Numbered from the stretch's first letter, positions 7,783 to 15,702 are shown. The stretch is DNA of 27,671 nucleotides from 2-01-FULL-39-28 sp964436165 (GCA_964436165.1 CAYTBY010000013.1:1-27671); one strand, 5' to 3'. Program-made: numbers and translations. Notes: generated from the sequence alone by a model not told the origin.

Positions 7783-10413
7783 TTAGGGATGAAATTTGTT
7801 ATAAATCCATTTGCCGAATTCAACCGCTAAGATATTAAAAAAACCAACGAATCCAACTCCTATCGCCCAAGACAGCGGCAAAGACACCGTTCCAAGAATA
7901 CTCTGCAAAAAAGACCAATAGACTGCCGAGATGGTCAGGCCGATACCAAACAATACTCCAACCACTAAATACCGGTTAGAAAAAGGATTATACCAAAGCA
8001 AATTTTTATTCAAGCTTCTAAGCGAGAAAGAGACAACCAATGTATAAGTAGCAAAAGAAGCAAAAATGAAAGTTCTGACTATTTCCTGCTGAAAACCGAG
8101 TTTAAGAAGCATCCAGTAAAGAAAGAAGAGTAGGAAACTTGTCGTTGTGCCTATCCCCAGAATCATAAATTTCATCTGAGAATCGAATAAATTATTGGAT
8201 AACTTACGAGGCCGACGACCAGAGTCATCAACTCCTTTCTCAAAAGCAAAAGCAACGGCCGGAAAGCTGTCCGAAAAAAAGTTAACAAACAATATCTGAA
8301 TTGCGCTTAGAGGTAAGGCAAGGCCCGCGAACATTGCCCCTCCCAACAATAGAAGTTCATCAAACGAATTAGACAACAAATAAATAATTACTTTCCTTAT
8401 ATTATCAAGAATCCTCCGGCCCTCAATGATGGCCGTTACAATTGTCTCATAGTTATTATCAAGAATAACGAGATCGGCCGCACTTTTTGTAACATCAGTA
8501 CCGGAACCAAGCGCCACGCCAATATTAGCCGCATCCAGAGCCGGAGCATCATTAACCCCATCGCCGGTCATAGCTACAATGTGGCCTTTGTCTTTATACA
8601 TATTGGCTATCTGAACCTTCTGTTCCGGCGTAACTCGGGCATAAACCGTAACCTCATCGGCCCTTGTATAAAGTTCTTCTTTGGATAAATGATTAAGATC
8701 CTCACCCGTCAAAACCGCGCCCTTGCCGTCCACCAATCCAAGCTCACGAGCCACCGCTTCAGCCGTCCCCCTATGATCACCGGTAACGATTATGGTTTTA
8801 ACCCCCGCTTCATTGATTTCTCGCATCGCCTCAAAAACTCCTGGTCTTAGCGGATCGCTAAAAGTAATGAGTCCGTCAAAATTTAAATTTTTTCCGCCAG
8901 AGGCGGATCCGCCTTCGGCGGAAAAAAGATATTTTCTTAAATTTTCATAACTTGGCGCCGGTTCAAGCGAGACAACACCCAAAACTCTCTCTCCCGCAAA
9001 AGCTCTTTCATCAATCTCTTTTAAAACTTCGTTTTTTTCTTCTTCTGGCAAATTAGTAAATCCAATTAGAATATCCGGCGCGCCCAGAAGCATCATTCGA
9101 TTACTGGAGTTGTGACGATGAACTGAAGCGGCAAATTTTCTATCTGAACTGAAAGATAAGCGATCGAGAATGGGAGTTATCTTAAATACTTCATTGACCA
9201 AAATACCTCTTTTGGCCGCACCCTCGACCAAAGCTATCTCCATTATATTTCCAAACATTCTCCACTTCTCATAAGATTCTTCTGGATTTTCAATTACCAC
9301 ATCAACGGTTGTTAGAGCTTCGGACAATAAATCCTTCCATTTATCAGGAGAGGTGTCTTTGTAGGGTATAATGCCGGTTAATTCCATTTTGGCTTGGGTT
9401 AAGGTGCCGGTCTTGTCGGTCAGAATCAAGCTTGTTGAACCAAGAGTTTCAGCGGCCAAAAGACGCCGGACAACCCCTTTTCTTTGAGCCAGTTGTTCAA
9501 CGCCGACCGCCATAATAACCGTCAAGGCGATGGGTAAGCCCTCTGGAACTGCCGATACGGCAACAGCTACGGCAATAAGAAACATCTGGAGCGGATCGTA
9601 CTTCAGATATACTCCCAAACTGAAAAGAGCCACAGTTAATATAAGCAGTATCAGACCGGACCAAAATGAAAAACGACCGATAGCTATCTGAAGGGGGGTT
9701 TTAGATTCGTCTCTTTTTTCGATAAGAGCGGTTATTTTTCCAAATTCCGTTGCCATACCAGTTGCCGTTAAAGCAACATCCGCAAAACCGGCAACGGCCA
9801 TAGTACTGCCAAAAACCATTGAATCTCGGTCGCTGACTCCGGCATTCACCTGAACCGGTTCGGTTTTCTTTTCAACCGGTATCGACTCCCCGGTCAGAAC
9901 AGATTCATCAACTTCAAAATTACTCGCGAATATTACGCGTCCGTCAGCCGGTATTTTATCACCCTGGCTTATTCTGATAGTATCGCCCGGAACAAGATTA
10001 TAAGAATCGACGATCGATTCCCGTCCGCCCCGCCTAATTCGAGTCCGAGTTTTAACATATGAACGAAGCAATTCGAGAACATTCTCGGCTTTATTTTCTT
10101 GATAAAAACCCAAGCTGGCATTAACTAAAACCGCAGCAAATATGATTCCGGTGTCAACCCAATCTTTAAGAAAAGCGGTCGTCAAACCGGCAATTATTAA
10201 AATAAAAATCAAGGGGCTCTTAAATTGATTGAGGAGTAACGTGAGCTTTGAGAACCTCTTCCCATCCTGGATTGTATTTAAACCAAAAACCCCAAGCCGT
10301 TTTTTGGCTTCGTCTTCAGTCAATCCCTCAGTTCTGGTCTCGAGAATCTTAAGCGTTTCATCAACGCTCATTGACCAAAATGGCTGTTTTATGGATTTTG
10401 AGTCTAGTGACAT
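7783..10413 (-). CDS. P-type cation-transporting ATPase, Ca2+ (type IIA) like
   Basis: 876 aa, normal for type II P-type ATPases. An N-terminal cation-ATPase domain (WSMSVDETLKIL) is followed by LTGES (173-177), PEGLP (290-294), DKTGTLT with phosphorylated Asp333, GAPD (444-447), TGDHRGTA and TGDGVNDAP (616-624), then six C-terminal membrane segments including NFFSDSFPA. These point to ATP-driven cation export of the SERCA/PMCA type; Ca2+ is the likely ion but Na+/K+ types cannot be excluded. A tandem palindrome (8893-8922) adds SAEGGSASGG at 498-507 in the loop just before NFDGLITFSDPLRPGV. TAAAAT lies 6 nt before the ATG, suggesting a leaderless mRNA. The DUF4015 gene follows in the same operon. 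Confidence 0.95.
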   Translation of the reverse strand: MSLDSKSIKQPFWSMSVDETLKILETRTEGLTEDEAKKRLGVFGLNTIQDGKRFSKLTLLLNQFKSPLIFILIIAGLTTAFLKDWVDTGIIFAAVLVNASLGFYQENKAENVLELLRSYVKTRTRIRRGGRESIVDSYNLVPGDTIRISQGDKIPADGRVIFASNFEVDESVLTGESIPVEKKTEPVQVNAGVSDRDSMVFGSTMAVAGFADVALTATGMATEFGKITALIEKRDESKTPLQIAIGRFSFWSGLILLILTVALFSLGVYLKYDPLQMFLIAVAVAVSAVPEGLPIALTVIMAVGVEQLAQRKGVVRRLLAAETLGSTSLILTDKTGTLTQAKMELTGIIPYKDTSPDKWKDLLSEALTTVDVVIENPEESYEKWRMFGNIMEIALVEGAAKRGILVNEVFKITPILDRLSFSSDRKFAASVHRHNSSNRMMLLGAPDILIGFTNLPEEEKNEVLKEIDERAFAGERVLGVVSLEPAPSYENLRKYLFSAEGGSASGGKNLNFDGLITFSDPLRPGVFEAMREINEAGVKTIIVTGDHRGTAEAVARELGLVDGKGAVLTGEDLNHLSKEELYTRADEVTVYARVTPEQKVQIANMYKDKGHIVAMTGDGVNDAPALDAANIGVALGSGTDVTKSAADLVILDNNYETIVTAIIEGRRILDNIRKVIIYLLSNSFDELLLLGGAMFAGLALPLSAIQILFVNFFSDSFPAVAFAFEKGVDDSGRRPRKLSNNLFDSQMKFMILGIGTTTSFLLFFLYWMLLKLGFQQEIVRTFIFASFATYTLVVSFSLRSLNKNLLWYNPFSNRYLVVGVLFGIGLTISAVYWSFLQSILGTVSLPLSWAIGVGFVGFFNILAVEFGKWIYNKFHP
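8893..8922. repeat. Two tandem TCCGCC-loop-GGCGGA palindromes
   Basis: TCCGCCAGAGGCGGA (8893-8907) is followed immediately by TCCGCCTTCGGCGGA (8908-8922). Both lie within the P-type ATPase gene and are translated in frame as a Gly/Ser/Ala-rich loop. Confidence 0.85.
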
Positions 10414-10419
10414 ATCTTT

Positions 10420-10425
10420 ATTTTA
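10420..10425 (-). promoter_or_regulatory. -10 TAAAAT of the P-type ATPase, leaderless spacing
   Basis: TAAAAT on the minus strand is followed by AAAGAT and then the ATG at 10413. It is the same hexamer and spacing as before the gene at 1779. Confidence 0.55.
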
Positions 10426-10471
10426 ATAAATTTCTTTTGCTAATCTTAGGTTATAGTAAATTAGGCACTAA

Positions 10472-11593
10472 CTAATCAGATATAAATTCACGGCCAGATT
10501 TTTTACGATATGGCTCTGTGGGGGTAGGGAGAGGAGTAGCGGTTCCGTCAATCATAAACATATCCGTGAATCCCCCTTTATTATTAGGAATAAACTGACT
10601 AATAAGTTTAGTCTTACTAACTGTGATTTTAACAAAACCGGTTGTTGGATTAGAGTTTTGTCCCATCCATGTTACAAATAAAGGAGCCATCTTATGACTA
10701 CCATTAACTTCGTCGGGTTCTTTTCCTCCGACTCCAGCTATGACATCTACAGTGCCTAAGCCTTTTTGATAAACGTCGTGACCACCATCAGAGACTATAC
10801 AGTCACTGTCAAAATATCCCGGCCAAATTATCGGACACGTTTCTGGATTTAATACAAGCTGCTTACTACGTTGATAACTATGGTCATGACCATGAAGCAC
10901 AAGATCAACTTTCTTATCAAGGAGAAGGTTAAACAGTTCTGAACTAGTTACACAGTCCTTTGTACCGATACTGATGCAATTATTATGCATTCCGACGATT
11001 ATCCACCGGATACCGGCATCACGCGCACCATCAATAGCGTTGGATAACCAGGTATAATGGGGACTGTTTTTATTATATGGGTAACTATTGCCATTAATCA
11101 TAATATTTGGGGAAATTAGAATTATGCGAGCTAGGGGTAAACTCCGAGAGAGAGAGAGAGGACGGGGATAATCAAAATAATATTCTTTGCCGTAATCACC
11201 GACAATGCCCTTAATACGATTCGGAAGACAAAGACGAAAATTATCAATATGACCGTTCATATCTGGGCCATCGCTATCATGATTCCCGGTAATCAGTTCG
11301 AATGGAAGCAATCCGATTTTATCCTTCACATAGTTACACCAAGAATCTTCGGTCGGTAAGTCGTCATATTTAAAGTCACCGAGAGCCAGAACGAATTCGG
11401 AAGATGATCCGGCCATTCCAAGCAACGTCGCCGTTGTATTTTCATTTGCACCATAGTCACCAGCTGCTGCAAAGGTAAACTGGGATCGATCTATAAATAT
11501 CGGGGCTATGTTTTCTAAAACATATACAAGTAATGCCCCGGCTACAATGACCGTGGAAATAACAACTAACCGACTCCGTATGGGGTTAACCAT
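10472..11593 (-). CDS. Membrane-anchored calcineurin-like metallophosphoesterase
   Basis: 373 aa. Residues 9-31 are a membrane anchor. The dimetal motifs appear in order: AAGDYG (Asp46), ALGDFKYDD (Asp73), TGNHD (Asn104-His105), IVGMHN (His203) and HGHDHSYQRS (His234, His236). The spacing and the HGHDHSYQR motif resemble purple acid phosphatases and related secreted phosphoesterases. The substrate is unknown, probably an extracellular phosphomonoester or diester. A (GA)7 tract at 11146-11160 encodes a Leu/Ser/Arg run, and length changes there would shift the frame. TAGAAT lies exactly 6 nt before the ATG. The gene downstream on this strand is the ATPase, 58 nt away, which has its own promoter. 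Confidence 0.9.
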   Translation of the reverse strand: MVNPIRSRLVVISTVIVAGALLVYVLENIAPIFIDRSQFTFAAAGDYGANENTTATLLGMAGSSSEFVLALGDFKYDDLPTEDSWCNYVKDKIGLLPFELITGNHDSDGPDMNGHIDNFRLCLPNRIKGIVGDYGKEYYFDYPRPLSLSRSLPLARIILISPNIMINGNSYPYNKNSPHYTWLSNAIDGARDAGIRWIIVGMHNNCISIGTKDCVTSSELFNLLLDKKVDLVLHGHDHSYQRSKQLVLNPETCPIIWPGYFDSDCIVSDGGHDVYQKGLGTVDVIAGVGGKEPDEVNGSHKMAPLFVTWMGQNSNPTTGFVKITVSKTKLISQFIPNNKGGFTDMFMIDGTATPLPTPTEPYRKKSGREFISD

Positions 11594-11599
11594 AACCCT

Positions 11600-11605
11600 A
11601 TTCTA
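11600..11605 (-). promoter_or_regulatory. -10 TAGAAT of the metallophosphoesterase, leaderless spacing
   Basis: TAGAAT on the minus strand, then AGGGTT, then the ATG at 11593. Confidence 0.5.
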
Positions 11606-11632
11606 ACCTAAAAATTATGAATTAAAAAACAG

Positions 11633-11662
11633 CAAAACAAAAAATCCGCTGTTAGGCGGATT
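11633..11662 (-). terminator. Rho-independent terminator
   Basis: On the minus strand AATCCGC-CTAACA-GCGGATT is followed by a T-rich tract. It overlaps the last codons of the 11652-11942 gene. Confidence 0.85.
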
Positions 11663-11942
11663 GGGGTAAGGAAGGGGTTTCTTTATCCCACTTTTGCGGA
11701 TCAAAGATGCGGCCGATGCGCAAATCCATATGCTCGGCAAGATCAAGAATAAGTTTGTCCGGAAGCAGGGTCATAATCCACCAGAAACGCCTGGTCCGTT
11801 CACTGACCTCATGCCGACCCTGGACTAAAAGGAATGTATCGTGACGGCTAAAAAACGAAACAACCGTCCAAGGATCATCTTTCTGGCCAGAATTGTAAAC
11901 TATATCTCCAGGCTCAAGCTTCTTAAACTCAATTTCTCTCAT
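11652..11942 (-). CDS. Hypothetical protein, 96 aa
   Basis: A soluble, charged small protein beginning MREIEFKKLEPGDIVYNSG. The PGDIV stretch followed by short beta-type segments (PWTVVSFF, TFLLVQG) suggests a small beta-barrel, but I cannot name a family. The only upstream Shine-Dalgarno candidate is a G-run about 8 nt before the ATG. A -10-like TATATT sits farther upstream. Its terminator overlaps its own 3' end, so it is probably monocistronic. Confidence 0.6.
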   Translation of the reverse strand: MREIEFKKLEPGDIVYNSGQKDDPWTVVSFFSRHDTFLLVQGRHEVSERTRRFWWIMTLLPDKLILDLAEHMDLRIGRIFDPQKWDKETPSLPQSA

Positions 11943-12012
11943 CTACTGACCCCCGAGACAGAACTTCATAATATAATACACTTTTCCACATCAAAAGCCA
12001 ATTTTTCTTTAA

Positions 12013-12189
12013 TAGGACTTACGCATTTGCCCAAGGTTGAGGCAAAATGCTTAAGTTTTTATGAGACGTACTAGAAGTACGGCGAGGAAAAACTTAAGCA
12101 TTTTAACGAAAAGATTGGGCAAACCCCCGGATTGAGCCACGGTAAGCCCTTAAGATTTTGGGCTTCGTGGCTCAAGTGCGTAAGTCCTA
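12013..12189. mobile_element. MITE-like element, 177 bp, with TTTAA target duplication
   Basis: Perfect 13-bp terminal inverted repeats TAGGACTTACGCA (12013-12025) and TGCGTAAGTCCTA (12177-12189) are flanked on both sides by TTTAA (12008-12012 and 12190-12194). Inside are three strong hairpins: TTTGCCCAA/TTGGGCAAA (12026-12034 with 12115-12123), a 17-bp perfect stem (12044-12060 with 12088-12104) capped by CGTAC/GTACG, and GAGCCACG...CGTGGCTC (12134-12173). It has no coding capacity, so a transposase elsewhere would be needed to move it. The ends resemble IS termini common in cyanobacteria; I recall this from general knowledge only. Confidence 0.8.
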
Positions 12190-12193
12190 TTTA

Positions 12194-12229
12194 AAATAAA
12201 ACACCCCGCCGTAGCGAGGTGTTTTATTT
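12194..12229. terminator. Bidirectional-looking terminator
   Basis: AAATAAAACACC (12194-12205) pairs perfectly with GGTGTTTTATTT (12218-12229). It sits just beyond the MITE and 36 nt after the stop of the minus-strand matrixin-like gene. Confidence 0.8.
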
Positions 12230-12264
12230 GGCTCCAAATCGGAATCGAGCCAATGAGTTAAATG

Positions 12265-13041
12265 TTAGTTAGCCCAGAAAACGAAAGTGAAAACTTTATG
12301 TCCCTGGCCTAAATCGCGTTCATAAAGAGAGCTTCGGCCGTCGGCAGAGTGACGAACTTCCTTGCCCCATTCTGAACGGTCAGAAGCGTCAACATCTGCT
12401 ACCGGAGACCGAACACTGGAAGCGCTGACAGTCGTAGTGGAATCAAGATGAGCATATATCGCTTCAAGCTGATCATAATCGTGCTGATTGGGATGCTGAT
12501 TGGGTGTCGGATCGCTAGTATAATCCATGCATGTGCCTAACGGCGGATTACCAAAATCTTCATCCTGATGATCTAGCCCCAAGGTATGCCCGACCTCTTG
12601 GCACATCACAAGATTTCGCCAAACCGGAGTATTGTATTTGGTCGTACTAAAATACGTATCATTAACCCTTACCGTACCCTGAGTAATATGATCTCCGCTT
12701 GCCCAGATCGAAGCTACACCCAGCCAGCCATTATTGCCATATTTGGCATTACAAACCTGAACTTTACCGCTGACGGGCCGGCAGGTTTTAGGATTGACTG
12801 ATCCGGCTACGACCGTTGTATCTAGGACGGAAGACAAACTCCAGTCGCTTGAAGTAGTATTCAAATAAGAATCCCAGGTTGAGGAAACATTGTCGCCGAG
12901 TTTTAGGTTGAAAGGATTAGCCGTACCAGCCCAATGGTAATTACCCCAAGAGTGGCTTGCATAAGCCACGCCAACCAATACTCCGACGATCGAAAGGGCA
13001 AAAATAGCCACATATACGCTCCGACGAGATGGTGAAAACAT
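12265..13041 (-). CDS. Secreted matrixin-like zinc metalloprotease with QExxH site
   Basis: 258 aa from the ATG at 13041. Residues 8-28 form a signal peptide ending VAYA. The zinc site reads CQEVGHTLGLDH (147-158): the first His of the metzincin HExxHxxGxxH motif is Gln, while Glu149, His152, Gly155 and His158 are kept. A Met-turn candidate follows (TCMDY, Met172), then NQHPNQHDYDQLEAIYAHLD. I recall the QE form from related secreted bacterial proteins, so it may be a family trait, not decay. TATAAT ends 7 nt before this ATG; the alternative ATG at 13050 overlaps that box and could not be in a transcript made from it, and the TTG/ATG extension to 13122 is unlikely. An extracellular protease role is inferred. 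Confidence 0.8.
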   Translation of the reverse strand: MFSPSRRSVYVAIFALSIVGVLVGVAYASHSWGNYHWAGTANPFNLKLGDNVSSTWDSYLNTTSSDWSLSSVLDTTVVAGSVNPKTCRPVSGKVQVCNAKYGNNGWLGVASIWASGDHITQGTVRVNDTYFSTTKYNTPVWRNLVMCQEVGHTLGLDHQDEDFGNPPLGTCMDYTSDPTPNQHPNQHDYDQLEAIYAHLDSTTTVSASSVRSPVADVDASDRSEWGKEVRHSADGRSSLYERDLGQGHKVFTFVFWAN

Positions 13042-13048
13042 ATTATAC

Positions 13049-13054
13049 ATTATA
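13049..13054 (-). promoter_or_regulatory. -10 TATAAT of the matrixin-like gene
   Basis: TATAAT on the minus strand, then 7 nt, then the ATG at 13041. The hexamer includes part of an upstream ATG at 13050, which decides the start choice. Confidence 0.5.
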
Positions 13055-13169
13055 GAACCTACCCTAAAATGCCTTTTAGTCTTAAAATGCACTCCGAGCA
13101 GTTTCCAGATTAATACCTCCATCTTATCAAATTAACCCGTCCGTGTCAAATTTTTCGATTTTTTATAGA

Positions 13170-13197
13170 CTTCGCAGCTCAAGCGCGTAAAGTCCTA
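13170..13197. repeat. Decayed copy of the MITE right end
   Basis: CTTCGCAGCTCAAGCGCGTA, continuing to AGTCCTA, lines up with the right end of the MITE (12162-12189: CTTCGTGGCTCAAGTGCGTA) with a few substitutions and one extra base. No left end is visible. Confidence 0.55.
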
Positions 13198-13231
13198 GAC
13201 ACAATAATTAGCATAAATATAACAAAACATT

Positions 13232-13918
13232 CTACTTATTATATACCCTATCCCCATTCTGGAATTTGGTAACGTATATGAATTCCGAGCCGCCGCGGTT
13301 ACCCTCGCCGGGAGTCCAATTATCCGTTCGGACAAGAGAGGTTTTTATTTCTGGTAAGCCTATAATTTCTATGTTTACAAGGTAGCCGACTACGCGGATA
13401 CGGTCACCCTTTCCCGCTCGGCGCAAGGCATGGTCAATATTCTTGCTGGCGGCCACAAGGTGGTTGCTGGAAAAATGTTCAGAAAGATACTGAGACCCAG
13501 GTTCCTGGCTCAACGCCGAATCCGTGTATATAAAACCAGAATACGTCCATTGGTGGGAAAATTTCATTTTTTTCATTATTCGATCTTCGGCAAATTTACC
13601 CCAAACTAGAGCCATATCGTTAGTTAACAAATTTTCAAGCTCAACCACATTAAAATAGTTGGGATAATTCCGGTTAATAGCTACCCGGGCTTGAATTTCA
13701 TATTCCGCGACCGGAATTATTTTTACCCGTTTTCCCTTTCGATCGTTAATCAAAAAGGGCTCTTTATCAATTCCCCGCTGAAGAGGTTCTTCGTATACAT
13801 TAACTGATCGAGTAGCTCTGTTTGATGAGGCTGGATACAGAGTAGTATAATAGAGAGGGCTCCACCACCAAACCAGAACCGCTAAAATTATAATTCCGAC
13901 AATTCGGGAAGTTTTCAT
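13232..13918 (-). CDS. Membrane-anchored hypothetical protein
   Basis: 228 aa with a single N-terminal membrane segment (residues 5-22), so most of the protein is probably outside the membrane. Recognisable landmarks are YEIQARVAINRNY, MALVWGKFAEDR, SSNHLVAASKNI and GDRIRVVGYLVNIEI, ending in SLVRTDNW. I have seen similar conserved proteins of unknown function in bacteria, but cannot assign an activity. It starts 10 nt after the stop of the trypsin-like protease gene, so the two are probably co-transcribed and may act together. Confidence 0.7.
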   Translation of the reverse strand: MKTSRIVGIIILAVLVWWWSPLYYTTLYPASSNRATRSVNVYEEPLQRGIDKEPFLINDRKGKRVKIIPVAEYEIQARVAINRNYPNYFNVVELENLLTNDMALVWGKFAEDRIMKKMKFSHQWTYSGFIYTDSALSQEPGSQYLSEHFSSNHLVAASKNIDHALRRAGKGDRIRVVGYLVNIEIIGLPEIKTSLVRTDNWTPGEGNRGGSEFIYVTKFQNGDRVYNK

Positions 13919-13928
13919 CTAATATCAA

Positions 13929-15110
13929 CTATTGTTTAGAGGGCATAAACGCATCGGAACGCAGAATCCGACCAAATGTTTCAGCTGTCCCAGACAAACC
14001 TTTAGTCGGGATTCCAAGATAACAATCCGACCTAAGGGAAATAGCGGCACCGCCCGAGCCTCCATGTTCCATCTTTGCATCAGTAACATAGTAATTCCCC
14101 TCATGGCCAGATACTATACCCTGAGTTGACGTTACGGACCCCTCTGAGCCGACTACTGGATAGCCAAGAACGAGTATTCTCTCCCCGAGCGCGATGGGGT
14201 GTTTGCAGACCTTCACCTGGCTAGCAGCCCGAGAAATTATATCAGCATCCTCGGAGAGTTTTATAATACCCCAATCTTCTACCTCACTCCACAGAAAATT
14301 CGTATTGTCGTTTTCTACTGTATGCGGCTTAAAATCAGGAGGAAAGCCGAAAATGCACCGATTTGGAGTGTAGCCCTGATCCTTTATGACATGTTTATTG
14401 GTATATAGATCATAGACAATGGCCCCGCGTGGAAGAGTTACACGTACCAATAGGCCTGAGCCACGCCACTCCGTAGCAGACTGTACCCTTGGAATATAAT
14501 CCCATTGGCATACAATCACTGCCATACGTGGCTCCCATTCTTTAATTATTGCGGGGATATCCACCGCAATCTTTTTTAGGCTATCGACTTCTCGTTGTTG
14601 CTGCGTCAATTTTTGCTCCTGCCCTGCTGTTTTTTCTTCTTGCTGCGTCAATTTTTGCTCTGCCTCATTTGTCCGTAGTTGATACTCACTTACCTGCAAC
14701 TGGTATTCCTCTAAAAAGACTAGTGCCGTCCCAGCCAAACTAATTGCTAAAATACTTCCTACTGTTATCCACCTGTCAAATTTTTTGTGTTTCTTATCTG
14801 CGGTAATATGCTCCTGGTCTATTATTATATGCTTCTTGTCTAAGGCTATATGTTCCTGGTCAAGGGATTTATGCTCTCTAAGTTCTTTTTCTAATAAGTC
14901 AATTGATGATGCTGAATCTACTGAAAATGCTTGCAGATGCTGATTAATAGCATCTTCTTGCCAACCAGTATCTAAAAGTTCCTGACGAATTTGGTCATTG
15001 TCTTTTCCTGCTTGGCGGGCTTGGGTTATATAATCCCGTAAAGTAGCTTCGCTACCACGGGATAAATTTTGTAGTTGCCTGTCCTGAGTTGTATCGAAGG
15101 GTTGGTCCAT
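13929..15110 (-). CDS. Membrane-anchored trypsin-like serine protease with coiled-coil repeats
   Basis: 393 aa from the ATG at 15110. A UBA-like helical segment (IRQELLDTGWQEDAINQHL) is followed by heptad repeats (LDQEHIA, LDKKHII, IDQEHIT, ADKKHKK), a membrane segment near residues 115-133, a second coiled coil with duplicated KLTQQ, and a chymotrypsin-fold protease. The triad is visible: His in TNKHVIKD (about 240), Asp in VEDWGII (about 279) and Ser in HGGSGGAAIS (about 352). Two Cys in the protease domain may form a disulfide. The domain should face outside, with the N-terminal coil in the cytoplasm. TATAAT ends 8 nt before the chosen ATG; another ATG at 15116 is only 2 nt from it. The extreme N-terminus (FDTTQDRQ ... 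LSRGSEAT) is encoded by repeat-like DNA. Confidence 0.88.
   Translation of the reverse strand: MDQPFDTTQDRQLQNLSRGSEATLRDYITQARQAGKDNDQIRQELLDTGWQEDAINQHLQAFSVDSASSIDLLEKELREHKSLDQEHIALDKKHIIIDQEHITADKKHKKFDRWITVGSILAISLAGTALVFLEEYQLQVSEYQLRTNEAEQKLTQQEEKTAGQEQKLTQQQREVDSLKKIAVDIPAIIKEWEPRMAVIVCQWDYIPRVQSATEWRGSGLLVRVTLPRGAIVYDLYTNKHVIKDQGYTPNRCIFGFPPDFKPHTVENDNTNFLWSEVEDWGIIKLSEDADIISRAASQVKVCKHPIALGERILVLGYPVVGSEGSVTSTQGIVSGHEGNYYVTDAKMEHGGSGGAAISLRSDCYLGIPTKGLSGTAETFGRILRSDAFMPSKQ
14785..14868. repeat. Four 21-bp tandem repeats encoding heptads
   Basis: Units beginning ATATGCTCCTGGTCT, ATATGCTTCTTGTCT and ATATGTTCCTGGTCA at 14806, 14827 and 14848, with a diverged unit before them, encode the LDxxHxx heptads of the trypsin-like protein. 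Confidence 0.7.
15033..15063. repeat. Hairpin repeat near the 5' end of the protease gene
   Basis: ATCCCGT...GTAGC-TTC-GCTAC...ACGGGAT folds as a hairpin within coding sequence, translated on the minus strand as SRGSEATLRD. It may be another in-frame palindrome insertion. Confidence 0.45.
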
Positions 15111-15118
15111 GTACATTA

Positions 15119-15124
15119 ATTATA
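15119..15124 (-). promoter_or_regulatory. -10 TATAAT of the trypsin-like gene
   Basis: TATAAT on the minus strand lies 8 nt before the ATG at 15110 and 2 nt before the ATG at 15116, so a transcript from it would favour 15110. Confidence 0.5.
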
Positions 15125-15174
15125 TCTCATTGCTTCTCAATTAAAAACCGAGCTTGGCTCGGCCGAATTTACTT

Positions 15175-15250
15175 AGAATGTGTAAAAGAAGTCCGTATTC
15201 GACTGCAATTGCATAATTTCGTTACGAAAGAGACTTCTTTTACACATTCT
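15175..15250. repeat. 76-bp element with 19-bp perfect inverted repeats
   Basis: AGAATGTGTAAAAGAAGTC (15175-15193) and its exact reverse complement (15232-15250) flank a 38-nt loop containing GCAATTGC and TTCGTTACGAA. If the ends are trimmed by one base, both sides are flanked by TTA, a possible target duplication; the right TTA is the stop codon of the neighbouring minus-strand gene. A terminator role is the alternative. Confidence 0.65.
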
Positions 15251-15702
15251 TAACTTTTACTCCAACCATTACACTCGGTAAGAATAACCGCCTTCACCGC
15301 ATCGGCAAATACTTCAATATCCCAATTTTCTTTTCCTTGAAAGAACAGGTGGCCCTTACGTTTGGTCTGGTAATCTATAATATGGCCCATTTCATGGGCC
15401 AGGGTTTGATAGGAAGAAAAATCAAACAATGTTATAACTCCATACTTATAGTAGTCATAGGCAAAGCCGCGGGGAGTGTCAGGAACATAGGCTGATTTTA
15501 TTAAACGTAACGTCGGTTTCTTGATTGCAAAGCCTGCTTTTCTGACACATTCGTACTGCTCGTCCATCTTTTTAATCATAAGTGGGGGTGGCGGATCTGT
15601 GATTAGGATCAGTACCCACCTATCAATGTCCCTGATCTTTATACCAACAAAAGCAAGGATAATTATACAGATAAGAGCATTTTTAACATACTGATTTTTC
15701 AA
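15250..15702 (-). CDS. Small HExxH putative metallopeptidase
   Basis: 150 aa. Residues 8-22 form a membrane or signal segment, followed by a PPPP run. HEMGH with a following IIDYQT (about residues 103-113) is a zincin motif, and EVFADAV about 20 residues later could supply a third, glutamate, ligand as in gluzincins. It is shorter than most peptidases, so substrate or activity is uncertain. The start is a TTG because AGGGAG lies 7-8 nt upstream; no in-frame ATG fits. The gene ends exactly at the border of the 76-bp inverted-repeat element. Confidence 0.7.
   Translation of the reverse strand: MKNQYVKNALICIIILAFVGIKIRDIDRWVLILITDPPPPLMIKKMDEQYECVRKAGFAIKKPTLRLIKSAYVPDTPRGFAYDYYKYGVITLFDFSSYQTLAHEMGHIIDYQTKRKGHLFFQGKENWDIEVFADAVKAVILTECNGWSKS

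Noticed and set aside
13170..13197. A terminator for the matrixin-like or neighbouring gene
   Set aside because: There is no stem with T-tract here; similarity to the MITE end explains the sequence better.
14785..14868. CRISPR-like array of 21-bp repeats
   Set aside because: The units are contiguous without spacers, lie in an open frame and encode coiled-coil heptads.
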